From NCBI RefSeq assembly GCF_964656455.1, contig NC_135713.1, forward strand, positions 187,606,187 to 187,670,186: DNA of 64,000 bases, in the 5' to 3' direction. The position numbers and the translations under genes are program-made. Of the stretch, positions 48,605-59,579 are shown piece after piece. A model generated the notes under the pieces. That model had not been told where the DNA came from, did not search any database, and saw only the letters and a list, made by a program, of their open reading frames with translations. Source of the DNA: Halichoerus grypus (Eukaryota; Chordata; Mammalia; Carnivora; Phocidae). Position 1 is the stretch's first letter. Each line of letters begins with the position of its first letter.

Positions 48605-49010
48605 TATTGATTAATCCCTAGGTGCTTTGCGTGGTTATCTTGCTAGATCTCCCTGAAACAATCCCTGTTTTACACATGAGAGAACTGAGACTCAAAACAG
48701 ATCAGTAGGGGCGCCTGGGTGGCTCAATGGGATGAGCATCTGACTTTGGCTCAGGTCATGATCCCAGGGTCCTGGGCTCCCCCGCAGTTGGGCCCCCTGC
48801 TCGGCGGGGAGTCTGCTCCTCCCTTTCCCTCTGCCCCTCCCCCTGCTCATGTGCTCATGCACGCAGGCGCGTGCTCTCTCTCACTCTGTCAAATAAATAA
48901 AATCTTAAAAAAAAAAAAAAAAGATCAGTAGGTAAGCCACTTTTACAGTGTACACAGTAGCAGAGCTGAAATATGAACCCGCATCTGACCCCAAAACTCA
49001 TGTCGTTTCC
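48605..49010 (+). repeat. MIR-like element split by a CAN-SINE
   Basis: MIR wording runs to CTCAAAACAGATCAGTAG at 48,707 and resumes after the SINE at AGATCAGTAGGTAAGCCAC. The SINE target-site duplication (AGATCAGTAG) marks the join. Confidence 0.55.
48708..48923 (+). mobile_element. CAN-SINE inserted in a MIR-like element
   Basis: Sense copy. AGATCAGTAGG flanks both ends. Confidence 0.95.
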
Positions 49011-49734
49011 ACTGTTGATTCAATAAATGTTTATTGAGGACCTTTTTATTCCAGGCACTGTGGCTCCTGCCTTCCTATCTCTCAGAAAGGGAGGCAGACA
49101 ATAAGCAAAAAATCCCCATGTAATTATGAACCGTGAGAAACGCTGAGAAGCAAATGAAAACAGGGCATCACATGAGAGTAACAGTGGAGGGACTTAGCAA
49201 TGCCACACACACTTTCTTGGAGCGAGAAGAGAAGGCCTAAGAAGGCCCAGGAGCAGCTGAGATTGCTCAGGGAGGTCTGGAAGAAGAGCTGAAGAGCCTG
49301 GGGTCTGGGCTGGCATCCCCTGACCTACCATGGGTGGGTCAAGGCTTGGTTTGCTCGCAGGCCCTGCCCCCCAGGGTCCTAACCTTGCGTTCACCCAGCT
49401 CCACAACGTACACAGCCGTTCACTTCTCACGGTTCCCTTCCTTGCCGTCTCCAGAATCTCTGTCACCAGATACAGGTCTGCTCTCATGCTCCGGATTGAT
49501 TGCAACACAGTGGGGAGTCTTCTCCTCAGCTTCCTGGAGGGAGCAGAGGGGGGGATTAGAGCTCAGGATCCCAGGAGCCCCACCTACCGGTGACATTTCT
49601 CCCTCTCCTTCAGCTAGTTCCTATTTGAGATGGAGGGTCTCTGAGGCTGGAAAACCAAGGCACATGGCACCCCAACATAGTTCAGTGTACCCATGGGGGT
49701 GGGAAGTGGGAAGTGGGAAGGGAACTCAGTAGCA

Positions 49735-49960
49735 ACTCTGGGAGATTATAGTGTGCCAGCACCATGAGGTACTCCCCACCTCGTGTCGCTGCCCCCTCAC
49801 CACAATTCTGTGGTGTAGGCGGAACTGCACCCATTTCTCATGAGGAAATTGAGGCCTAGAGACAGGTTGTGAATGGTCCAGGGTCACACAGCTAGTAAGT
49901 GTAGAGTTGGAATTCAAACCCTAGTCTGTATGAGTCCAAAGCATGGGCCCTTCCCATGGC
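49735..49960 (+). repeat. MIR-like element
   Basis: Contains ATGAGGAAATTGAGGCCTAG and GGTCACACAGCTAGTAAGTG, both core MIR phrases, in the expected order. Confidence 0.7.
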
Positions 49961-51489
49961 ACTGAGACATGCATTTTCCCAGGTCATAACACCCACTTCT
50001 CTGAGATGGGGCTCCAATTCCTCACATTGGTCCCTGGGACCCGGCCACACTGTCCACAGCCTTGGGCTCCAGAAGACATCTTTGATTCCATAAGGATATA
50101 AAAATAGCTTGATGGAACTTCATCCAAATTTGCAACCAAAAGACCCTCAAGGAAGACCTACATCCTTGCCTCTGCTAAACTCCCTCTACCTAATAACCTC
50201 CCCCCAATTCTTTATACACACACCACAGAGCCTCATTCTAGAAACAACAGGCATTCTAGAAAAAACTGAGCTCCCTCAGAAAAACTCCAAAAACCCCTCC
50301 CCAGCAACACTATGGTAGGGAGGGGTAGTTCAAAGGACCAGTAAAATTTCAGTGTACGTCTTTCACTTTTTAATTAAAAAAGGAAAACAAAAGGCATCAC
50401 CACTCTCAAGGAGGGCTAGCCCTGAGCAAGGTTGAGTCTCCTCCCTTGAGCTGCTCCACAGTTTCCGACAACTTCAGCAGGGAAAGAAAACACCCACACC
50501 ACCAACAAAATCCCTGCTGAGGGGGAAGGCTGGTGATGTCCCTGTAAGTCCCTTGGAAGCACCATGCCCAGGGCCATCAGAACCTCTGTGGCGCTCGGGG
50601 GTGGGGTGGTGGCACTTTCTGTGCAGGAACCGTTCTGTGCAGGGGTGCTTTGATTTCATTGCACTTCATTTCGGCTGTCTTACTGAGCGCCTACTGCCCG
50701 CTGGGGATAAACACAGCGGTTAGTAAAGCCAGTCCCGCCCGGCCGCCAGCTGTCCGTACTCCACCGAGGGAGGCGGCATGGCTTACCACAGGCGGAGTGC
50801 CCTGCCCAAGGCGCAGATCTGGGCAACTCAGGAGGAGAACAAAGGAGAGTGGCCTCTTGAAACCAGCAGGTTTTGGTCCAAGTTGGAGGAATCAATCACC
50901 CTGGAGGCTAGCAGGATGCGAGTGAGTTGGGGGTGTCTGAAGGTTTCCTGGAGGCTGATCCAGGAAGAATGAGAAGGCTTCCTGACGGGGGAAGAGGACG
51001 GCAGGCTGGAGTGAGGAGCGGGCTCAGGGAGGGTTGGGAGTAGGGTGTGAGGGTCTGCACCGGCCAGGACACCTCCACCTCAGATGCCCTCGGTGCTCCA
51101 AATGGGCGCTCCCCCTCTTCCTCCCCACACTGCCCAACTCCAGCCTCCCGGTGCTCGAGAGAATCCAGATATTGTTGGGGTATCCGGGGCTCCAATATCT
51201 TGACTCTCTGCTAGTGGGACCTGTGGAAGGCCCCTACAGGTGTTATTTCTTTGGGCAATTTCACTGTCAACATTCCCTTTGAGTCTACCATGTCCAGAAC
51301 TTGGAACTCAGCCTTTGGAGTTTTCTGGAAAGAGAAGGGTAAAGGTCATGCTGAGGCTGACCCAAAAGATCTCTCTCCAGAAAAGCCTCCCTGGAGCAGC
51401 CCCACCCTGGGCTCCCCTCCACAATCCCCTTCCCTTCTGAGCCACCTCCAGCTGTGGCTCCCAGGAAACACTGTGGTCACCAGGAGTCA

Positions 51490-51715
51490 TCACGGGGTCA
51501 CACAATCCCGAGTTTGAACCTCTTCTGCCACCTTCTTACCAAATGACCTTGGATAAGTCACTCTCACTCTTTGAATCTGTTTCTTCATCCATAGAAGGAG
51601 AATACTAATAGTACCTACTTCCTGAACTTGAGGAAATTAAATAAAACAATGCAGTTAAGCACTCATTAGCAAAATGCCTTGCAAACATACTAAATGCTCA
51701 ATAAATGTGAGCCAG
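51490..51715 (+). repeat. MIR-like element
   Basis: Contains CCTTGGATAAGTCACTCTCA, CTGTTTCTTCATCCATAGAA and a tail CTCAATAAATGTGAGCC, matching MIR order. Confidence 0.65.
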
Positions 51716-52084
51716 TCCTATTTAACTATTTAAGAGGCTGAAATGAGACAAGGAAAAGTAAAGCGAAAGAATTAGGAGTTGGGCAATAGGAACTAAGCAG
51801 AGTCTAGTCTCTGGCGTTTGTACGAACCCGTGCAGGTATGAAGTCAAGCAATTCTGGAAAGTCACCCATCCGTGCGGACTCTGCCCAGACGGATGAGGCC
51901 CTTCCATAAGGGCCTGGCTTACCAGGCCTAGCGCTTTCTCTCAGACCGCTTTCTCTCAGACCGCCCAGATGCAAACGTACAGAGGAGGAAGAGCTTCTAC
52001 TGCTAGGTGGGGGGGTGGGGGGTAGGGCTGGATCTCCATAGAAACATGCATTTTGGAACTGGTGGAAACGTGACAACTGGAAAC

Positions 52085-52900
52085 AGTGCCTCAAATCAGT
52101 CCTATGTGTGTGACTCTAACGTCCAGGCCCATTTGTTTCTTGAGCAATGTACCAGTCTGCATGTACCTTGTCCAAGAGGAAAGAGAAATGAAACGTTACG
52201 CACAAAAACGGGGAAAAAGGCTAACTTTACAGGAGAGAAACTTTAGATAAACACCACGTCAGCCAGGTGACCAAGGTCAACACCAACAGTGATCAGTCAT
52301 GTTGATAGCACATCCCCTTGCTATGACGCAGTGCGAATGGCACTTTACCTCCATGGTCTCCCTCCCCAAAACCCATTGCCTCCGTCTAGCTGTGAGAAAA
52401 AAACATCAAGCAAGGGCGCCTGGGTGGCTCAGTCGTTAAGCGTCTGCCTTCGGCTCAGGTCATGATCCCAAGGTCCTGAGATTGAGCCCCACATCGGGCT
52501 CCCTGCTCTGCGGGAAGCCTGCTTCTCCCTTTCCCACTCCCCCTGCTTGTGTTCCTGCTCTCGCTGTGTCTCTCTGTCAAATGAATAAATAAAATCTTTA
52601 AAAAAAAAAATCAAGCAAATTCCAGTAGACAAGCATCCTACAATATCCCTAACCAGTCCTCCGAAAACTGTCAAGGTCATCAAAAATAAGGAAAGCCTGA
52701 GGAACTGTCAGAGCCAAGAGAAGCCTCAGGAGATAAGATAACTAAGGGTAATGTGGTATCGTGGATGAGATCTTGGAACAGAAAAAGGATATTAGGTAAG
52801 AACCAAGATAACCAGAGTGAAGTATGTGGACTTTAGTTAATGGGAAAACAAAACAAAACAAAAACCTATGCACACTTTAACCATACCATCAGCACCATAT
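52085..52900 (+). repeat. L1 3'-end-like interspersed repeat, copy 2 (SINE-interrupted)
   Basis: Shares ordered wording with the copy near 18.03-18.83 kb and is split by a CAN-SINE at 52,414-52,610. Not coding. Confidence 0.6.
52414..52610 (+). mobile_element. CAN-SINE inserted in the L1-like repeat
   Basis: Sense copy. ATCAAGCAA flanks both ends. Confidence 0.95.
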
Positions 52901-53694
52901 AGTTAAAAAAATAATCTTTCATTTGTAAGGATTTTTTTTTTTAAGTTTGGTTTCACCTCTGCCTCTGAATTTTTTATGCAAACAGACAAGACTTTCCCTT
53001 AAAGGAAGTTAACTGACTTAGTTGATTTTTTTCCGTACTTAACGCTCTCCCCTGTCCATGGAGAGTCATGGCAAAACATCCGAATCCTAGTTTAAAGTTT
53101 TTTTTTTCTGTTTTCAATGAACTGGTCATTTAGCAAACTGTTTTTTGGTTTTTTTGTGTGTTTTTTTTTGAGAACCAGCTTTTAGTAAATTGCCTCTTGG
53201 CAATTTGCTTCTCAGAGAATTAACTCAGAGTCTTTGAAAAATGATAACCTTGAAGTTTGCCTGAAGCCCCTCGCCTTCTTAACGAAACTCCACTTGTGGA
53301 AAGGCCCACCGCCTCCGAGTAATCTGGGCCCTGCTCTTGGTGACGTAACAGCAGTGCCTGGCAAATGGCAGGTGCTCTGAAACTGTGCAGTGGTGCTCTT
53401 CAGATTCTTTTCCATCTCTTGGTGAGATCCAGAGGGGCTGCAGCAGAGATGTGTGAGCCGGAAAAGTCCTCACCCTCAGGTGTGAGACATTGAAGTAAGT
53501 CTCCCAGTGAGGGTTCAACAGCACTTACCCTGGGGCTTCTGAAATCCAAAAAAACTGAGTTGGGAGGCAGGGGAATGGAACAGACTCCTCTATAAATCCT
53601 GCAAGTCCTTAGGGAGCCCTGGTCACCTACTCAGTCATGACCTCCGGGGATAGGAGGGGTAACAACCAGCAGCAGAAGGATGGGGCTGAACTAT

Positions 53695-53910
53695 GACTGC
53701 ATGCTCTTTCTGCACAGCCACTGTGATAAATGATTTACCTAATTTGTCTCATTTGATTTTTGCAAGTCTTCTCAATTTGACAGATGAGGAAACAGACTTA
53801 GAGGGAGAAAGCAACTTGTCCAGGGGTCACCCAGCTGGTAGAAGGCAGAGCCAGGCTTAGAAACCAGGTGCTCTCGGCTCTAAGGCCTGTGTCCTTTCTT
53901 AACCACTAAG
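53695..53910 (+). repeat. MIR-like element
   Basis: Contains GACAGATGAGGAAACAGACT and GGTCACCCAGCTGGTAGAAG, core MIR phrases in order. Confidence 0.7.
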
Positions 53911-53987
53911 CAAACTGCCTCCGTTTATTTATCCATCTAAATGATAAACATATAAACACACCAGAAGACCTCAGTTAATTTAAAAGT

Positions 53988-54187
53988 GAATTTTTTTTTT
54001 TTAAAGATTTTATTTATTTATTTGAGAGAGAGAATGAGAGAGAGAGAGCACAAGATGGGGGAGGGTCAGAGGGAGAAGCGGACTCCCTGCTTAGCAGGGA
54101 GTCCGATGTGGGACTCAATCCCGGGACTCCAGGATCATGACCTTAGCCGAAGGCAGTTGCGTAACCAACTGAGCCACCCAGGTGCCC
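53988..54187 (-). mobile_element. CAN-SINE
   Basis: Inverse copy. TAAAAGTGAATT flanks both ends. In a GSDMB intron. Confidence 0.95.
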
Positions 54188-54322
54188 TAAAAGTGAATTA
54201 TTTACAAAGGGGAAAACATGGGAAAGGAAGACAATTTAGGAATAATTTCCAATAAAAATAAATTTCCACTAAAGGAACAGGGGAAAGTTCCTTTCTCCCC
54301 ATGCATATTTTTTTGTGCATTT

Positions 54323-54513
54323 TTTTTTTAAGATTTTATTAATTTATTTGACAGAGAGACAGCGAGAGAGGGAACACAAGCAGGGGGAGTGGGAGAGGGA
54401 GAAGCAGGCTTCCCGCTGAGCAGGGAGCCCGACGCGGGGCTCGATCCCAGGACCCCGGGATCATGACCTGAGCCAAAGGCAGACGCCTAACGACTGAGCC
54501 ACCCAGGCGCCCC
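54323..54513 (-). mobile_element. CAN-SINE close to GSDMB exon 2
   Basis: Inverse copy. TTTTGTGCATTTTTT flanks both ends. It ends about 130 bases from GSDMB exon 2, on its intron side. Confidence 0.95.
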
Positions 54514-55824
54514 CTGTGCATTTCTTTTGTGCATTTTTTCAAGTTTTTATTTAATTCCAGTTAGTTAACATCTTTTGTGCATTTCTTAAACTGAGGTGTA
54601 TGGACATGTGCATGGCCATCTCTTACTCCTCATACTGACCTTGGGGCCCAGAACCCAGCTTATCAAACAGCCCTTTGCCCTTCCCTCTCTCCAGTATGTC
54701 CTCCAGGGTGAGGTCTGTCCTGTGGTACTGGTGCCCCCAGAAATTTCTCCTCCCCCTCACCAGAGAGCAGCAGTGAAATCTGTCAGCGTCAAGGATGCTT
54801 CTGACAGCAATCATATCCCCTCCAGCATCCATCTCTTGGACCACAACTCTTGTGATTTCCTCAAATATGCTCCACATTGTGCCTGGACCAACTGGAGAAA
54901 AAGAAGCTAATATCAGTTTGGGGGAGGGGGATATTGGTTCAGATAATCCCCAACTCGGATTATCCTTTGGCAGCCTGGGCTCAATGAAGACCCAAAAACT
55001 CTAGAACAATCAGGACTTGGAATTATTTGCCTTCCCCGTTTCTAGACGGAGAGGTGGTCACTACACACTAAGGAGGGTGACCATCACAAATGTTAGATTC
55101 TCCTCTGTCCTTTAGAGAACACTTCTGGAGGAAAGATGGAGCAGTGATTACCCCAAATGGAAAGGAGAGCGAGACCTATTTTCTGCATCCCCCACAGCCG
55201 AGTTGCCCCTTTGCTCAGAGGGGCCTGAGGGATAGGAAGGCAGGCTCACCATCTTCCAGCTAGAGCCCCACCAGTGTTGATGAACAGAGGACCCAGGAAG
55301 GGGTGCCATACCTCACATTGCCAACCCCAATGATTACTTCTTCCCTTGGCTCTGACTCCTGGGCTTCCCTCCCTTGCTGTATTCTGCAAGTCAGTGGGAT
55401 GGGTGTTCTTACCAACCGTTTCCCAATGAGATAGTGGTAAGTCGGCCTCAGAAGGAAACAAGAGACAAAGGATGGAGTGTAAGAGTGGCTTGGGGGCGGG
55501 TGCCCTGTGTAGCCCCCCCCCCCCATCCCCAGGTCCTGTCTCTTCAGTTACTGGTCAGCCTCTGAAGGGTTCCTTTACTCTGGGTAAAATAAAATGAATC
55601 CCAAAAGCCCACCTGGGGCATCTCCCCCACCCACTCTCCCCTTCACCCACTCCTGGTCTACTATTGGCCCCTGTACCTCTCTAGCTCCCCATGCGGGACC
55701 CTCCATAGGCCCATTACCAGTGCAACCGGACACATACAGCTGGTCCTTCCCTGTTTCTACTCAGCAGGAGCTCTTTGTCCCCACCACACTGGACCCTTCA
55801 GGTGCTCTTACCTCCAAATCCTTC

Positions 55825-56010
55825 TTTTTTTTTTTTTTTTTAAGATTTATTTATTTATTTGAGAGAGAGGCAGAGGGAGAGAGGGAATCTCAAGCAGACT
55901 CCCCAGTGAGTGTGGAGGCTGATGCAGGGTTCAGTCTCACAACCCCGAGATCATGACCTGAGCCAAAATCAAGAGTCAGATGCTTAACTGACTGAGCCAC
56001 CCAGGTGTCC
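55825..56010 (-). mobile_element. CAN-SINE, older
   Basis: Inverse diverged copy. CCAAATCCTTCT flanks both ends. Confidence 0.92.
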
Positions 56011-58079
56011 TGCCAAATCCTTCTCTTTCTCTCCCCTTCCTTCCCTCTGCAACTCCTTCCTCTTGAGATCTGTTTCCCTTTCTTCAGGCGCCTCTGCTTT
56101 CCTCCTGGGGCCAGGACTCCCCTCACAGGCTGTCTGGGCTCCACCTCCCCATCCTACCTACCTCTGGCCACCTTCCCTAAGTCCCTTCTGGCTGGCCCAG
56201 GCACTTACTCACCCATCATGGTGGCCAGCTCTCAGCTCACTCCCAGCCTGGGAATTCTTCTGGGTGCCCAGAAAGGCAATGCCCAGGACCCACAGGCCCA
56301 TCCCAGGGGCCACTCACCTCAGCTGCTCACCAGGAATGGCGGCCGTGAGAATCCCCTCTGTAAGATCACTGCACAGGTGACAGCCACCGTGTCTCAGGAA
56401 GCCCTGGGAAGGGAACTGAAAGAACTGGAAAGCTGGGTAGAGCTAGGGGCCCCACCTCTCGGGCGTTCAGATAAGCCACGTTCTGGCCGGGCTGGAGGCA
56501 GATAAGGCCCGCAGTCAGAAACTCTTCCTGCCTCTCGGACTCGGAGCAGGACAGAGAGGTATCTATGTGTTCCCCTGGTACGTATTCGAGGTGCGTCTGG
56601 GCCGGAGAACGGTGCAGAAGGAGGCATGCTGGGCCTCCAAGCGCGATCCCAGCGCCAGCAGGCGACGGCTGTGGGTGTGCCAGGGATATGAGGAGGGCGC
56701 TCGAGCCGGAACCAGCTACCAAAATGCCACGCTGTGGTGGGCAGGGCTGGAGACCGAGGGCGAGAGCCGCTAACAGCTGAGGGGAACAGGCCGGCCAGCA
56801 GGGAGAACTCGGCCTTCCTCCCGTGCTCCCACGTAGCCCTCCCGGCGATGCCTCCGCCTGTGCTCTCCGCCCCCGGCCTTCTCCAGGCAGAGGCCTCCGC
56901 CCCCACCCCCCAGGCCTCAGAGACAACCACCGAGTGAGCCCGGCCTGTCTTCTGGGCCCCGCTCCGAAGCAACGTTTAAGGAGACGATCGCCGTGGTGAC
57001 AACAGGAATCATACTAACGTGGCCACCCCGTATGAGGTACTTACCAGGAGCCGGGTGTTGTGCTTACCCTCCCAACAGCCCCGACTCGGATTATCCTTCC
57101 AGCGCAGAGGAAGAAACTGAAGCTCACAGAAGCGAGGCCACGAGGCCACTAAGTGGCAGCGCAGGATTTGACCGCCGGTGATTGTTGATGTGCGCCGGCC
57201 CCTCACCCTGACTGCACTCCTGCAAGTGCATGGAAGCTCCCAGGGCATCCGCATCCTCACCACTGGGCCCAGGGGGCCGTATCGCTCCGCCCAGCGCTGT
57301 GTGGGCCTCGCTCGCTGCACTTGGGCAAAGACCCCGCGCTCCTCCCGGCACCCACTCCAAGGACACTGACGCTGGCCCAGAGCCAGAGAGGGGCCCAGAC
57401 TGCCCGGGGCGGCTCCTCCCTTCTACCTGGGACCCAGGAATAGCACCTGGTCCTGCAGAGAGAGCGCACAATGAGAGGCCCAGAAGCCCAAAGATCAGAG
57501 TTCCTTCACTAAAGGGCTCCCTCCTTTCCTGGCCCCGAGAGCCTAAACAAGTCTTGGAGGCTTACCTCCTCCCTCCCCAACCCCCCCACTCACGCTCGGG
57601 GGAGGAGAGGAGGCACCGGTTCCCCTGAAGGCAGAAAGGCCAGGAGGAAATGCAGTCCTCCCAGGGAGGGAGCATTGAGGGAAGAGAAATGAGAACGGGG
57701 GAAGGCATCCTGAGGAAAGGACTGGGCACCCCTCGGGACTCCGGCTTCATTCCCGAGTCACTGAGCCCCTTCCTGGCCATGACAGCCCGGCGCAGCCAGC
57801 CCCAGGAGACCAGAGGTGTAAGTTCAGACAGAGGAACCGGCAAGAAGGTCAGAGAGCGGAACCCTGCCCTCTGGCCTGCAGCTGCCTCCGCCAGTTCCCT
57901 CCCAGCCCCTCAGACTCGCTCTGCCGGGGAGGGCGGCAGCAGGAAGAGCCGCAGCCCCAGAGCCCCGGCCACCATCTAGGCAGAGGGTCCCGATGCTCGC
58001 ACACTGGCCTCAGCAGGAGCTGTGGCCCAATCTCCTGCCCCCTCCCCCGGGGCCCTCCAGGAAGCAGCCAGACTCAGGG
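56011..58079. other. GC-rich spacer between ORMDL3 3' end and GSDMB 5' end
   Basis: The former GSDMB promoter and first non-coding exon should lie in or near this interval, but I cannot place them. The part from 56,360 to 57,480 is GC-rich and has long overlapping open frames on both strands (up to about 190 codons), none of which I recognise. A MIR-like fragment lies at about 57,030-57,180. No SINE is present. Confidence 0.45.
57030..57180 (+). repeat. MIR-like element
   Basis: Contains AGGAAGAAACTGAAGCTCAC and AGGCCACTAAGTGGCAGCGC, diverged but ordered MIR phrases. Confidence 0.5.
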
Positions 58080-59579
58080 GAAACAGAAACACATTGTCCT
58101 TTATTTGCGTTTCTCAGAATACTGTACAAAGGGAGTAAAAATCCTATTCACACATTGCTTAGAAAGATTTTGAGGTGAAAGTTCCCTATGATACATGGGG
58201 TGGGGAGCAGAGGAACCAGGAGGCAGGAAACGGGACCAATGACCTCCCCTCCTCCCTCAGGGCCCTGGGAGGGGGGTCATGGGCACCCACACCTTTTCAA
58301 AAGTAACACAGACCCTGGTCGGATCGGGCAGGGGAGAAAGCAGCCCCTCTCCAGCCCACACTCAGGCCCCTGCCCCACATCTCCCGCCCCCAGGTGAGGA
58401 GACAGCGCCCGCAGGTCACTCCTGGCTCCTTCCGCTACCCTGCCTGGGCGGGGACCATTCTGTGGCCCATGCCCCCCGTTTGGGGGTGGCCCCAGAGCCC
58501 CACAGGTACACGCCACACAAGAGGCCCTGCACCAGCTCCAGTCTGCATGAGGAGGTTACGAGGCGGAGGATGCAGAGGGGCCCTAGCACTCATCACATGT
58601 CCCAGTCTCCCCACGCCCCTCACACCACCACACAAGGCGGTGTCAAACTGGACCGGTGCTAACGGTGCCTCACAGGCCTCTTCCACCCCTCCCCACCCCT
58701 CACACTAAACCCCCCACAGCCTCCTGTCCTATTATCACCGCCAGGCTGTGGGGAAATCTCTGAGCCTGCCCCATCCTGTCCACTTCCCAAAGACTGAGGT
58801 TAGGTCTGGCTTCTATCCCCATCCTCCTCCCTCACACCCACCTCTGCTGCTGTGTGGCCCCTTCTTTCATGTCTCAATTCTCCATCCCCACCCCTGCCCC
58901 AGCCGCCCTCCCCACCTCCACCAGGGCCAAGATGAGAGCGGACGCAGCCCCCTCACCTCTGGGACCAGGCCATCCCCACCCAGCCCCACCATCCCTCTCC
59001 TTACCCTCCCCACTCCAATCCAGTACCCAGGGTGGGTGGTAGGGGAGCTGCCAAAAGCATGAGACTTGCAAAGGACAGTTCTCTACCCAGAGGGATGAGG
59101 CACCGTCATGCGCTGGCTTTTATATATATGAGCACACACTGTCATCCTAAAGACTTAAGAATTAAAGTGAAACCATCCAGAAGCTGTACCGTCCCCCCTG
59201 CTCCCCTTGCAGGGGTTAAAGTGCTTTAGCAGTCTGAGGATGAGCAAGTGAGCAGGGGATTTCTCTTGTCCCAACCTCACAGGTCTGCATTCAGCCAGGA
59301 GCCCAGCCCATTCCATGACTGCCCCCACGAAGTCTCTATCCAAAAGGCAAAAGGAAAAGATCAAAAAAATCAGAAAGGGTCAGAGACCTGGGGGGGCCCA
59401 CCCGAACCCCACTACAAGCTACTTCAAGTCGGCTACCAGGGGAAGTGAGGGGGGAAACTAGGGCCCAGAGGCTCGACCCCCATCTCTAGCAGGATCCAGA
59501 GGCTCCTTCTGTCTTCAGCATCACAGCACAGGCTTCTACTCCTCCCCCTGCCAGCCAGACAGGGGAAGGGGCTGTGCCC
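58080..59579 (-). other. ORMDL3: ORMDL3 3' untranslated region
   Basis: About 1.5 kb separates the stop codon at 59,580 from the AATAAA signal (plus-strand TTTATT at 58,100-58,105). Overlapping frames on both strands in this C-rich stretch are chance openings. Length and position match the long 3' UTR expected for ORMDL3 mRNA. Confidence 0.75.

Larger units (their letters stand above)
46282..54891 (-). pseudogene. GSDMB: GSDMB, gasdermin-B, decayed (unitary pseudogene)
   Basis: Intact GSDMB is an executor of pyroptosis: its N-terminal domain forms membrane pores once released from the autoinhibitory C-terminal domain. Recognisable minus-strand exons: exon 2 with the start codon (54,891-54,640; ATG at 54,877; begins MWSIFEEITR), exon 3 (51,324-51,149), exon 4 (49,533-49,384; contains DLYLVTEILE), a later N-domain exon (about 48,579-48,502; contains QVKQLIFP), a linker/C-domain exon (about 47,640-47,540), a helical exon (47,477 to about 47,310; contains SLFNAAG), a 70-nt exon (46,939-46,870; contains VAEALEKGTLPLLKDQ) and the last exon (46,425-46,282; ends PTSVPS then TAA). 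Lesions: TAG at 51,211-51,213; GT to GG at the exon-3 donor; no in-phase donor for exon 2; TGA at 48,575-48,577; TAG at 47,586-47,588; net 8-base insertion near 47,450; a -1/+1 frameshift pair in the last exon. It sits between ZPBP2 and ORMDL3 as in human. Exon homology is from memory; the stops are read directly. Confidence 0.88.

Noticed and set aside
50650..51282. Frames of 82-95 codons around GSDMB exon 3
   Set aside because: Apart from the exon itself, these are chance frames in moderately GC-rich intron.
58188..59062. Several plus- and minus-strand frames of 60-127 codons
   Set aside because: They lie in the ORMDL3 3' UTR, are Pro/His/Ser-rich with no known domain, and overlap each other.
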